A stretch of 6,460 nt of DNA from Gemmatimonadota bacterium (GTDB taxonomy: Bacteria; Gemmatimonadota; Gemmatimonadetes; Gemmatimonadales; Gemmatimonadaceae). The stretch covers positions 1-6,460 of the forward strand of contig CANJOX010000185.1 in assembly GCA_947475795.1 (NCBI GenBank), read 5' to 3'. Positions 1 to 5,471 of the stretch are shown one piece after another. Numbering within the stretch: position 1 is the stretch's first letter; each line of letters starts with the position of its first letter. Both the position numbers and the translations under genes were made by a program. Below the pieces are notes generated by a model. It was given only the letters and a program-made list of their open reading frames with translations. It was not told the origin of the DNA and did no database searches.

Positions 1-197
1 GCGCCGCTGGCCGCGGACGTGCTTGCCGGAGGTTGCGCAGCTGAGGGTGCCGGTGGTTGTTGCTGCGCACCGAGCACCGCACAGGACGCGGCCACGCCCG
101 CGATGGCGACGATCGTGCGCTGTGTGATATGGCGTGTGATGCGGCGTGTGATGCGGCGTGCCGCATGACTCGCGATGCCGCCAGTGACGGAGGTCAT
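1..197 (-). CDS. Secreted protein, N-terminal fragment (runs off left edge)
   Basis: Reading leftward from the ATG at 197-195, the frame stays open to the edge of the window (65 complete codons). The protein starts MTSVTGGIASHAARR, continues with a basic RRITRRITRHITQR segment, then a hydrophobic core of about 16 residues (TIVAIAGVAASCAVLG, residues 28-43). A likely signal peptidase I site is LGA|Q at residues 42-45, followed by a Gln/Pro/Ala/Ser-rich linker (QQQPPAPSAAQPPASTSAA). The same A|Q ending occurs in the two other exported proteins of the window. The Cys at residue 39 lacks a proper lipobox, so a lipoprotein is less likely. The mature domain lies outside the window, so no function can be assigned. 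No clear Shine-Dalgarno precedes the ATG. In-frame starts further downstream would still leave the signal core only if they lie before residue 28. I infer a periplasmic or secreted protein. Confidence 0.66.
   Translation of the reverse strand, partial: MTSVTGGIASHAARRITRRITRHITQRTIVAIAGVAASCAVLGAQQQPPAPSAAQPPASTSAASG
122..157. repeat. 12-bp tandem repeat, three copies
   Basis: Three adjacent 12-bp units lie at 122-133, 134-145 and 146-157. The last two are identical (GTGTGATGCGGC) and the first differs at two positions. Because 12 is a multiple of 3, the array keeps the reading frame of the minus-strand gene and encodes a repeated R-I-T-R type tetrapeptide in the positively charged n-region of its signal peptide. 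A change of copy number would lengthen or shorten the basic region without breaking the frame. Confidence 0.85.
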
Positions 198-228
198 GAA
201 CGGGAGGGTGTGAAGGTGCGGAAACCAG

Positions 229-238
229 CACAATTGTG
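229..238. promoter_or_regulatory. CACAATTGTG perfect palindrome, possible operator
   Basis: A perfect 10-bp palindrome, AT-centred in an otherwise GC-rich spacer, lies 32-41 bp upstream of the ATG of the left-edge secreted protein. The position suits an operator or a site overlapping the promoter. A short palindrome can occur by chance, and no second copy is seen in the window. Confidence 0.3.
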
Positions 239-262
239 ACGTCGCACGGCCGCTATCGATGG

Positions 263-279
263 GAATCGGGTGACGATTC
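263..279. promoter_or_regulatory. GAATCG-N5-CGATTC dyad
   Basis: Perfect 6-bp half-sites (263-268 and 274-279) are separated by five bases, giving a 17-bp dyad typical in size of a dimeric repressor operator. It lies between the two divergent starts. Function is inferred from symmetry and location only. Confidence 0.3.
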
Positions 280-402
280 GCCGTGGGCCGTTGCGCGCGG
301 GGACGACCTGAGGGATGTTCCAAGGGTAGCATGCAGGTGCCTTTCCCGTCCGTCGGCGTGTGATCCGCGTGTTGACGTGATGTGTGCGATGTGACGGCGG
401 CG

Positions 403-438
403 ATCTCCTCAGCGCGGCTGTACCTCTTTTCAGGAGAT
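403..438 (+). promoter_or_regulatory. Leader hairpin that pairs with the Shine-Dalgarno
   Basis: ATCTCCT at 403-409 is the exact reverse complement of AGGAGAT at 432-438, which contains the ribosome binding site of the following GTG-initiated gene. The loop holds a second small stem directly stacked on the first: CAGC at 410-413 with GCTG at 417-420 around GCG. An alternative weak pairing is CCT (423-425) with AGG. The layout is that of an RNA switch or thermosensor that hides the ribosome binding site. It lies on the transcript only if the promoter is upstream of 403. Confidence 0.4.
432..436 (+). promoter_or_regulatory. Strong Shine-Dalgarno AGGAG
   Basis: AGGAG lies 8 nt before GTG 445. 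It is the strongest ribosome binding site seen in the window and decides the start of the next gene, rejecting a GTG at 382 that would add 21 residues. Confidence 0.75.
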
Positions 439-444
439 TTGCCC

Positions 445-864
445 GTGACCCCAGCGACCCCGGCTGCCGCACCGACGGCGGCGGCGATGCCCACATCGAC
501 CGAGTATCACAAGGCGCTGCGCCTGCTGCACGTGGCCAACACGATCTCCGATGCGCAGTGGAGCATGCTGCGCGCGCACTGTCTGGCCCCCGACTACACG
601 CTCACGACCACCGAACTCGCCGACGCCGCCGGTTTCGAGAAGCCGGGCGCGGTGAATCTCAACTACGGCCGGTTCGGCGCGAAGCTTGCCGGCCGTCTGC
701 TGTACACCGTGCCCCCGAAGGCGCCGCAGGCCTCGGTGTTTGCCACGTTCGCCGACGGCGGCGCCGAAGCGCCGCAGACGCGCTGGACGCTACGGCCGGA
801 AGTCGTCGCCGCCGTGAAGCTGCTCAACTGGTTCCCGCGTCTGGCCAAGCACAAGACAGCCTGA
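445..864 (+). CDS. Small DNA-binding-like protein, resembles HNH-endonuclease N-terminal domain
   Basis: This is a 139-residue protein started at GTG 445 because AGGAG stands 8 nt upstream; ATG 487 (residue 15) is the alternative. Residues 1-17 form an Ala/Pro/Thr-rich tail. The conserved core follows: YHKALRLL (21-28), ISDAQWSMLRAH (34-45), then TLTTTELADAAGFE (52-65), which has helix-turn-helix character, and AVNLNYGRFGAKLA (69-82). It ends with W-x-LRPEVVAAVKLLNW (114-129). From memory, this order of motifs matches a domain found alone or fused to the N-terminal side of HNH endonucleases of restriction type. No HNH motif or other catalytic residues are present here, so this copy is probably a DNA-recognition or regulatory protein. 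No signal peptide or membrane segment is seen; it is cytoplasmic. It converges with the DUF885-like gene, with 11 bp between stops. The family link is by motif recall and not by search. Confidence 0.8.
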   Translation: MTPATPAAAPTAAAMPTSTEYHKALRLLHVANTISDAQWSMLRAHCLAPDYTLTTTELADAAGFEKPGAVNLNYGRFGAKLAGRLLYTVPPKAPQASVFATFADGGAEAPQTRWTLRPEVVAAVKLLNWFPRLAKHKTA

Positions 865-870
865 CCAGTC

Positions 871-889
871 GCCCGTTACCGGAACGGGC
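871..889. terminator. Hairpin between convergent genes, candidate bidirectional terminator
   Basis: GCCCGTT (871-877) and AACGGGC (883-889) form a perfect 7-bp stem with a 5-nt loop. It sits 7 bp after the stop of the plus-strand gene and contains the TAA stop (878-876) of the minus-strand gene. No T-tract follows on either strand, so intrinsic termination would be weak. A role as a shared 3' end structure is inferred. Confidence 0.4.
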
Positions 890-2615
890 GCGGTCCCACC
901 CCGGGCTGCAGTTCGCGGATCATCCGCGCATCGCCGGTGAGTTCCCAATACACGAGTGACACGGGGATCATCCCGACCGTGTTCACTTCGTCGAAGAAGC
1001 GTTGCATGGTGAAGGCGTTGCCGAGCTGGCGGGCGCGCTCGGCCATCGTCTCCTCCATCAGGCGCCCTCCGGTCACGTAGCTCGCGCCGTATCCGGGCTG
1101 CCGCAGATACAGATGCTGCTCGAATCCGAGCAGCGGATCGCGGCGCATCCAGCCACGCGGCGTCCAGCTCACGTGCATCGACGCGGCGTCGGCCATCGTG
1201 AGCTCGTTCGAGTGCGCGTACAGATTGCCGAGACCGCGGGCGGCGCGCGCCGCGAGCATGGTCCAGACGATCTCGCGCGAACGCGGCGAACTGTCGTAGA
1301 GCCCCGCCTGCATCATCCATTCTTCCATCGACGTGGCCATCCCCTCGGCGCGGCTCATCCACACGTTGTAGAGCAGCGGGGTGCGTCGAATGGGGCTGGC
1401 GTGCGGATGTTCGCGGAAGCGGCCGTTGTCCCACCAGTGCCAGAGGTGCGTCCACAGCGTGCGCGGATCGCGGTGCGTGGCCTGCGAGAAGAAGTTGCGC
1501 GTGGCCTCGGGCGAATACGACTGGAAGCGCTCGCGCAGGGCGCGCTCCATCCACGGTTCGACCGTCACGATGCCCTGATCGCGGAAGAACTGCATGTACT
1601 TGGGCAGCGCCTCGGCCTGCATCGTCGCGAACTCGGCGGCCGACCCCGCCACCGGCATCGGCGGCAGCTTCGCGTTGCGCGTCTCTTCGAGCCGGAGCGA
1701 CGCGTGCGCACGGGCGAGTTCACGGCGCGTGATCGTGACTTCGTCCTCCCACGTGAGTGGCACGAGCAGCACGTTCTTCAGGAACCACGTGTACTGCGCC
1801 TTGCCGATGCCGCTGGGGCCGGTCTTTTTCGGGGCTTCGGTGCGCAGCCACGCCGTGAACGACTCCGTGGCGGCCGCGGCGCGCGCCACGGTGCTCAGCA
1901 GCGCCGTGTCACCGGGGGTGGTGGCGCGCACGCGTTCGGCGAGCGTCCCCAGCGCCTCGTGCTGTTCCTCGAAGGTGCGCTCGGCGCCCACCCAGAGGTC
2001 CTTGGCGTTGCCCTTGGCCAAGTGGGTGCGCGCCGTGGTGAGCAGCGGCGGAATGGAGGCCAGCTGCGCGCCGAGACGGCGGGATTCGTCGGCGCTCAGG
2101 GCACGCGACGTATCGAGCACCGTGCGCGGCCACACCGGATAGCGCCACAAGCGGATCGCGCCGTGAATCGTCGGTCCTTCTTCAGCGGGCGTGTCACTCT
2201 CTTCGGTGCGCACCGAGGCGTAGTACGCGGGATCGCGCGCAAACGGCTTGAGCACCGTGAGGTGATACTGCATGCCGTTCATCTCGGCGCGCACGAGGTG
2301 CCAGTCCACCTGTTCGGGGACGCGCCAGCCGGTGGTGTCGATGGCCTGCAGCTTCCGCTGCAGCACCCCGAGGGCCGTGAGGCGCCGCGCCGTAGTCGCG
2401 GGCGTGTAGTCGGGCACCCCGCCCACGCGCGGCGGCTCTTCGAAGGAGCGCCACTCGGTGAAGAGCGACAGCAGCTGCGGATAGCTGCGACTCGGCGAGG
2501 CCGGCTGCGCATGGAGCACGGTGTGCGGCACGACGAGCAGGGCCGTCAGCGCGGCGGCCACGGCGGCGGTCACGGCAACGGGGCCCCGAACGGGGCGAAG
2601 GCTGAAGGAAGGCAT
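876..2615 (-). CDS. Exported DUF885-like protein with degenerate metalloprotease motif
   Basis: This is a 579-residue protein. ATG 2615 is chosen because it opens a clear signal peptide (basic SLRPVR, core about residues 12-30, cleavage near LHA|Q at 36/37). An in-frame ATG at 2714 would add residues translated from repeat DNA and bury the signal. The C-terminal half follows the DUF885 plan: SRAEGMATSMEEW (421-433) corresponds to the usual EGWALYAE block, LYLRQPGYGASYVTG (502-516) to the PGQA-SYxxG block, and FFDEVNTVGMIPVSLVYWEL (540-559) to the FHD..L..G..PL..LE ending. Where family members usually have HExxPGH, about 34 residues before EG, this protein reads HLWHWWD (390-396), so the catalytic Glu and last His are absent. 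DUF885 proteins are thought to be zinc peptidase relatives; this copy may be inactive or use other ligands. It lies downstream of the DUF5916 gene in the same direction. No clear Shine-Dalgarno is seen. The gene is GC-rich and intact. Substrate is unknown. Confidence 0.86.
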   Translation of the reverse strand: MPSFSLRPVRGPVAVTAAVAAALTALLVVPHTVLHAQPASPSRSYPQLLSLFTEWRSFEEPPRVGGVPDYTPATTARRLTALGVLQRKLQAIDTTGWRVPEQVDWHLVRAEMNGMQYHLTVLKPFARDPAYYASVRTEESDTPAEEGPTIHGAIRLWRYPVWPRTVLDTSRALSADESRRLGAQLASIPPLLTTARTHLAKGNAKDLWVGAERTFEEQHEALGTLAERVRATTPGDTALLSTVARAAAATESFTAWLRTEAPKKTGPSGIGKAQYTWFLKNVLLVPLTWEDEVTITRRELARAHASLRLEETRNAKLPPMPVAGSAAEFATMQAEALPKYMQFFRDQGIVTVEPWMERALRERFQSYSPEATRNFFSQATHRDPRTLWTHLWHWWDNGRFREHPHASPIRRTPLLYNVWMSRAEGMATSMEEWMMQAGLYDSSPRSREIVWTMLAARAARGLGNLYAHSNELTMADAASMHVSWTPRGWMRRDPLLGFEQHLYLRQPGYGASYVTGGRLMEETMAERARQLGNAFTMQRFFDEVNTVGMIPVSLVYWELTGDARMIRELQPGVGPRPFR

Positions 2616-2661
2616 GTCCGAATCTACGCCGGGATCGATTTCTTGCACGTGACCCGACAGC

Positions 2662-2701
2662 AACACGGATAAGCCAACAGCGCTTTTCGCTGATCCGTGT
2701 T
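2662..2701. repeat. Nested inverted repeat, possible terminator or REP-like hairpin
   Basis: AACACGGAT (2662-2670) pairs with ATCCGTGTT (2693-2701), and inside it CAGCG (2678-2682) pairs with CGCTG (2688-2692) around a CTTTT loop. A 7-nt bulge (2671-2677) lies on one side only. On the minus strand the hairpin lies just after the DUF5916 gene and before the DUF885 gene, so it could attenuate transcription or stabilise the upstream message. No U-tract follows. Confidence 0.55.
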
Positions 2702-2760
2702 GATTCCGTCTCATCCGCGATATCCGTGTTCCGGCTGTTGTCGTGGCTGTGGCTGTTGCT
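2693..2760. repeat. Degenerate decamer (ATCCGTGTT) and hexamer (GGCTGT) tandem repeats
   Basis: Degenerate units of 9-10 bp run at 2693-2702, 2703-2712, 2713-2721 and 2722-2731. The first and last share ATCCGTGTT exactly, and its complement begins the adjacent inverted repeat at 2662. They are followed by hexamers GGCTGT (2733, 2745 and 2751, with a diverged TGTCGT at 2739). The last hexamer copy touches the TAG stop (2761-2759) of the DUF5916 gene. Composition differs from the flanking genes. This looks like a dispersed intergenic repeat, inferred from internal repetition alone. Confidence 0.6.
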
Positions 2761-5014
2761 AGAACGCGGCCATGCGCGTGAGCTTGATTGCCACCGACCG
2801 TTCGTTGCGTACGTGCGTGAAGGTGTTCTGCCGTTCGGTGTACACCAGGAACAGGTCGCTGAGCGGCGCGTAGCGCCACGCCAGCCGGGCGTTGGTCACG
2901 AAGCTGCGGGTCTGCGTGTTGTACTGCACGAACGCGCTGCCGAAGAGCGTGGTGGAGTAGGCGTACTTGAGGCGCATCCCCGCCAGATCGGCGGCAAAGG
3001 TGCCGCTGGCCAGCGCGACGTCGTTGTGCTGATAGGTCCCTTCGATGCTCACATCGTAGCGCGGACGCCACGTGAGCCCACCGCTCAGCGTCTGGTTGGT
3101 GCCGTCGTAGAACTCACCCGTCTGCACGCTGGCGGTGCCGAACACCGGATACCGCTGCGTGGAGACGTACGTGACCTTGGCGTTGCGGAAGTTGTAGCGG
3201 CCCACGGGGATGCTGCGTCCCGCGAAGGGGGTGAACGGGCGGTCGAGCCGGTCGAACCAGTCGTTTACTTCGAGCTTGAGTTCGCCGTCGGGCTGAAAAA
3301 ACACATCGAGTCCGGCGGTGAACTGGTGCGACTGGGCACCGCCATCGAGATCGGTGTACACGTCGGCCTCGACGAACGGATTCAGCTCCTGCACCCCGGC
3401 GAGCTTCGGGCGCGCGTGAATACCCGCCGTCGCGTAGCGCTGCTGGAAGCTGCGGCGGCGCACGAAGCCGATGCCCGGGTCGAACTGATCGGAGACGCGC
3501 TTGTACATCGCCGACGTGTTCCAGAGCTTGCCGCGGTAGGCCGCCGAGATGCGTCCCGCGGTGCCGTCGGAGGCAGCGGTGTCGGCGTCGCTGACGGCGA
3601 GGTAGGAGTTGATGATCAGGTTGCCGAGCAGGCGGATGTTCGCGTCGACGCCATAGGAGCGGTTGTAGCGGCCGCTGCTGTCGGTGGCCTGGCGGTTGGC
3701 GGCCAGCAGTCCGATGTCGGAGTTGCCGAAGATGTTCCGGCGCACGCGGGCCACGCCGAAGTTCTCGGTGGGGGAGGTGCCCGACCGCTGCGTCTGCATG
3801 TCCAGCAGCCCCACTTCCCAGCCGTGCACGCGCCCCGTGAGGCGGCCGCCGCCCGCGATCGGGATGGGCAGTCCGTCGGCGGTGAGGCCGATCTGGCGCG
3901 AATTGAAGAGCGTGAAGTCGCTCAGCGCGGCGCCCATGCGGTAGTTGCGTTCGGCCACGTCCCCGAAGGTGAACGAGCCGGAGTTTTCGATGAAGAACTC
4001 GCGCCGTTCGGGGAAGAGAATGCCGAAGCGCGTGAGATTGACCACCTGCTGGTCGACTTCGACCTGCGAGAAGTCGGTGTTGTAGGTGAGATCGAGCGTG
4101 AGCGACGGCGTGACGCCGAACTTGAGGTCGCCACCCACGTCGGCCTTGCTGCCGAGCGAGGCGGCCGGGACCTGCGCCCCCACGGAGTTGCCGGCCAACG
4201 CGTACGGCTTGATCTGCAGGTTGCGTCCCTGCCGGAGTCCGGTGATCCCCTCCATCGTGCCCGCCTTCGACATGCGATGCAGGCGGTACTGACGCTCGAG
4301 CGGCGCCCAGTACGACGTTTCGTTCACGCGACGCACGCGGCGGATGAAGTTGATCCCCCACGTCTGCGGATCACGCGTGGCGTCAAAGCGCAGCGTCTTG
4401 AGCGGAATGGTCATCTCCACCGTCCAGCTGGAGTCCTGCTGCGCGGTCCGCACGGTGTAGATGCCGTCCCACGCATCGACCACGTTGCGCGAGTCGTTGA
4501 ACGTCTGCTCGTCGCGCACCGCGCCCTTGGGGTTCACGATGAACAGGAACGAGTTGCGCTTGTCGTTGAACGTGTCGAGCACCAGCCCGAAGATGTCGCT
4601 GTTCGTGGAGACGAAGTCGCGCTCGAGTCCCACCGTGATCGCCTTCGCGGGCTCCGGGTCGAAGTTCACGCCCGCCACGTACAGGTTGGTGGCGTCGTAG
4701 AGCACCCGCACCTCGGTGCGGAAACGCGCCTGCCGTCCGGTGTTCGGCAGCTGCTGCACGAAGTCGGTGAGCACCGGCGCGGTACGCCACGCGGCCTCGT
4801 CGAGGGTGCCGTCCACCACGATCGGGCCGGTGGCGCGAACGGCACGCATGACGGGGCGCGGCACCGATTCGGGATTGACGGTCGTGAGCGCCGGGTCGGG
4901 GCTCGGTCCCTGGCCCGACGACTGGGCGCGGGCGGTGTACACGGGGAGGGCGAGGGCGAGGGCCCAGAGGCCCGTCGCGAGGGCGCGGCGCGGCGACGTC
5001 AGGAGGAGCAGCAT
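2759..5014 (-). CDS. DUF5916 outer-membrane protein with family 9-like carbohydrate-binding domain
   Basis: This is a 751-residue protein from ATG 5014; a GTG at 5023 would add three residues and neither has a good Shine-Dalgarno. A signal peptide (core about 12-25) ends at ARA|Q (30/31). Residues about 58-230 form a DOMON/CBM9-like beta-sandwich: GPIVVDGTLDEAAW (63-76), VRVLYDATNLYVA (102-114), DIFGLVLDTFNDKRNSFLFI (140-159), AWDGIYTV (181-188), WTVEMTIPLKTLRF (197-210), WGINFIRRVRR (219-229). A DUF5916 beta-barrel part follows, with the hallmark DFSQVEVDQQVVNLTRFG (314-331) and FPERREFFIEN (334-344), then many alternating strands up to a terminal Phe in AIKLTRMAAF, the usual signal for barrel assembly. 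It probably sits in the outer membrane with the sandwich domain in the periplasm or at the surface; the ligand is unknown, and sugar binding is only a family-level suggestion. It may be co-transcribed with the DUF885 gene 143 bp downstream. Confidence 0.9.
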   Translation of the reverse strand: MLLLLTSPRRALATGLWALALALPVYTARAQSSGQGPSPDPALTTVNPESVPRPVMRAVRATGPIVVDGTLDEAAWRTAPVLTDFVQQLPNTGRQARFRTEVRVLYDATNLYVAGVNFDPEPAKAITVGLERDFVSTNSDIFGLVLDTFNDKRNSFLFIVNPKGAVRDEQTFNDSRNVVDAWDGIYTVRTAQQDSSWTVEMTIPLKTLRFDATRDPQTWGINFIRRVRRVNETSYWAPLERQYRLHRMSKAGTMEGITGLRQGRNLQIKPYALAGNSVGAQVPAASLGSKADVGGDLKFGVTPSLTLDLTYNTDFSQVEVDQQVVNLTRFGILFPERREFFIENSGSFTFGDVAERNYRMGAALSDFTLFNSRQIGLTADGLPIPIAGGGRLTGRVHGWEVGLLDMQTQRSGTSPTENFGVARVRRNIFGNSDIGLLAANRQATDSSGRYNRSYGVDANIRLLGNLIINSYLAVSDADTAASDGTAGRISAAYRGKLWNTSAMYKRVSDQFDPGIGFVRRRSFQQRYATAGIHARPKLAGVQELNPFVEADVYTDLDGGAQSHQFTAGLDVFFQPDGELKLEVNDWFDRLDRPFTPFAGRSIPVGRYNFRNAKVTYVSTQRYPVFGTASVQTGEFYDGTNQTLSGGLTWRPRYDVSIEGTYQHNDVALASGTFAADLAGMRLKYAYSTTLFGSAFVQYNTQTRSFVTNARLAWRYAPLSDLFLVYTERQNTFTHVRNERSVAIKLTRMAAF

Positions 5015-5121
5015 ACCCAACACTACGCGGCGGTCACGGCGGGTGCTGGGCGACCGGCCAACCCAGTACGCAGAACCCAGTACCCATCACCTCACGCCAA
5101 GAGCCCGTAGCTCATGGCCCG

Positions 5122-5134
5122 CCGTTGCCAACGG
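5122..5134 (-). terminator. Small hairpin downstream of the Ada-type gene
   Basis: CCGTT (5122-5126) and AACGG (5130-5134) form a 5-bp stem with a 3-nt loop in the centre of the larger inverted repeat. It lies about 50 bp after the stop of the Ada-type gene. No T-tract is present, so an intrinsic terminator is only a possibility. Confidence 0.25.
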
Positions 5135-5171
5135 GGCTGTGGGCGTGGGGTAGTGGGTGGTGGGTTTTGGG
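5133..5171 (+). other. G-quadruplex-prone tract, six G-runs
   Basis: Runs of three or four G lie at 5133-5136, 5141-5143, 5147-5150, 5155-5157, 5162-5164 and 5169-5171, with loops of 3-4 nt. This satisfies the common G3+N1-7 rule with runs to spare. The G-rich strand is non-template relative to none of the flanking genes: both neighbours are on the minus strand, so it is the template strand of their transcription. Confidence 0.5.
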
Positions 5172-5186
5172 TGGCCGAGGGTGATT

Positions 5187-5471
5187 TTATGGGCGGGCGG
5201 AATGGCCGCCGGCGGCGCGCCACGCTTTGTACTGCTCGGGCATACACGCCGAGCACGGATGGTAGCCGGCGGCGATGGCGGTGGCTTCGTCGGCGAAAAA
5301 CACGCGCTGCTGCGCATAGAGGGCGCCGTTGGCCAGGGCCCGTCGCGCCACCTTGCAGTCGAGGCGGCCGTAGCGGCGTTCCTTGCGATAGCCGCCGAGG
5401 GTGCCCTTGGTGGTGCTGGTGATGCGGGAGCCGTCGGGTCCGACCAGCGTGTAGAGCTTTTCCGTTTCCAT
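5187..5471 (-). CDS. Ada-type metal-binding domain protein
   Basis: This is a 94-residue protein from ATG 5471. The N-terminal part, YTLVGPDGSRITS..KGTLGGYRK (7-29), leads into YGRLDCKVARRAL (33-45), then RVFFADEATAIAAGYHPCSACMP (55-77) and a short tail. The second block matches the zinc-binding N-terminal domain of Ada, where four Cys hold zinc. Here Cys38, Cys72 and Cys75 are present, but the position of the second Ada Cys (C-x3-C) is Arg42; His70 is a nearby possible substitute. The Ada HTH and methyltransferase domains are absent, so this is a stand-alone domain of a size often seen for this small family. Known Ada N-domains repair methyl phosphotriesters through the first Cys; whether this one does is unknown. 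No signal peptide; cytoplasmic. It is divergent from the plus-strand genes starting near 5550. No good Shine-Dalgarno is visible before the ATG. Confidence 0.88.
   Translation of the reverse strand: METEKLYTLVGPDGSRITSTTKGTLGGYRKERRYGRLDCKVARRALANGALYAQQRVFFADEATAIAAGYHPCSACMPEQYKAWRAAGGHSARP

Larger units (their letters stand above)
198..402. other. Divergent intergenic region, upstream part
   Basis: This stretch separates the start of the minus-strand secreted protein from the leader of the plus-strand gene, so promoters for both should lie here. Open frames across it have no protein-like composition. I see no convincing -35/-10 pair. A TTGACG hexamer at 372-377 has no good -10 at 17 bp. 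Two dyads are listed separately. Confidence 0.5.
5061..5172. repeat. Opposed heptamer arrays forming a long inverted repeat
   Basis: On the plus strand, 7-bp units begin at 5061, 5068, 5075, 5082 and 5089 (ACCCAGT, ACGCAGA, ACCCAGT, ACCCATC, ACCTCAC). On the minus strand, similar units begin at 5172, 5165, 5158 and 5151 (ACCCAAA, ACCCACC, ACCCACT, ACCCCAC). The arms 5068-5099 and 5141-5172 pair at 24 of 32 positions around a 41-nt centre that itself contains CCGTT-GCC-AACGG (5122-5134). The element lies between two same-direction minus-strand genes, so it could also end transcription of the Ada-type gene. Iterated intergenic heptamers are known from cyanobacteria (STRR sequences); a relation is not claimed. 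Confidence 0.7.

Noticed and set aside
57..239. Plus-strand 60-codon open frame
   Set aside because: It is produced by the tandem repeat and overlaps the better supported minus-strand signal peptide gene.
384..959. Plus-strand open frame overlapping the 445-864 gene
   Set aside because: It is Arg-rich, has no ribosome binding site, and lies in a different frame from the SD-supported GTG gene.
2645..2653. GCACGTGAC as a regulator site upstream of the DUF885-like gene
   Set aside because: It contains CACGTG, a 6-bp palindrome expected by chance in GC-rich DNA; there is no second copy or paired promoter element.
1002..2672. Long plus-strand open frame, 556 codons
   Set aside because: It lies opposite the DUF885-like gene. 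Its product is rich in Arg, Gly and His with no domain, which is typical of an antisense shadow in GC-rich DNA.
2662..2760. Insertion sequence remnant
   Set aside because: No transposase fragment or target-site duplication is seen; the repeats are short and clustered.
2726..5110. Long plus-strand open frame, 794 codons
   Set aside because: It mirrors the DUF5916 gene, whose product has a signal peptide, clear domains and a proper barrel ending. The plus-strand product is an Arg/Glu/Val/His-rich shadow.
5061..5172. CRISPR array
   Set aside because: The units are 7 bp, contiguous and without unique spacers, so they do not fit the repeat-spacer pattern.
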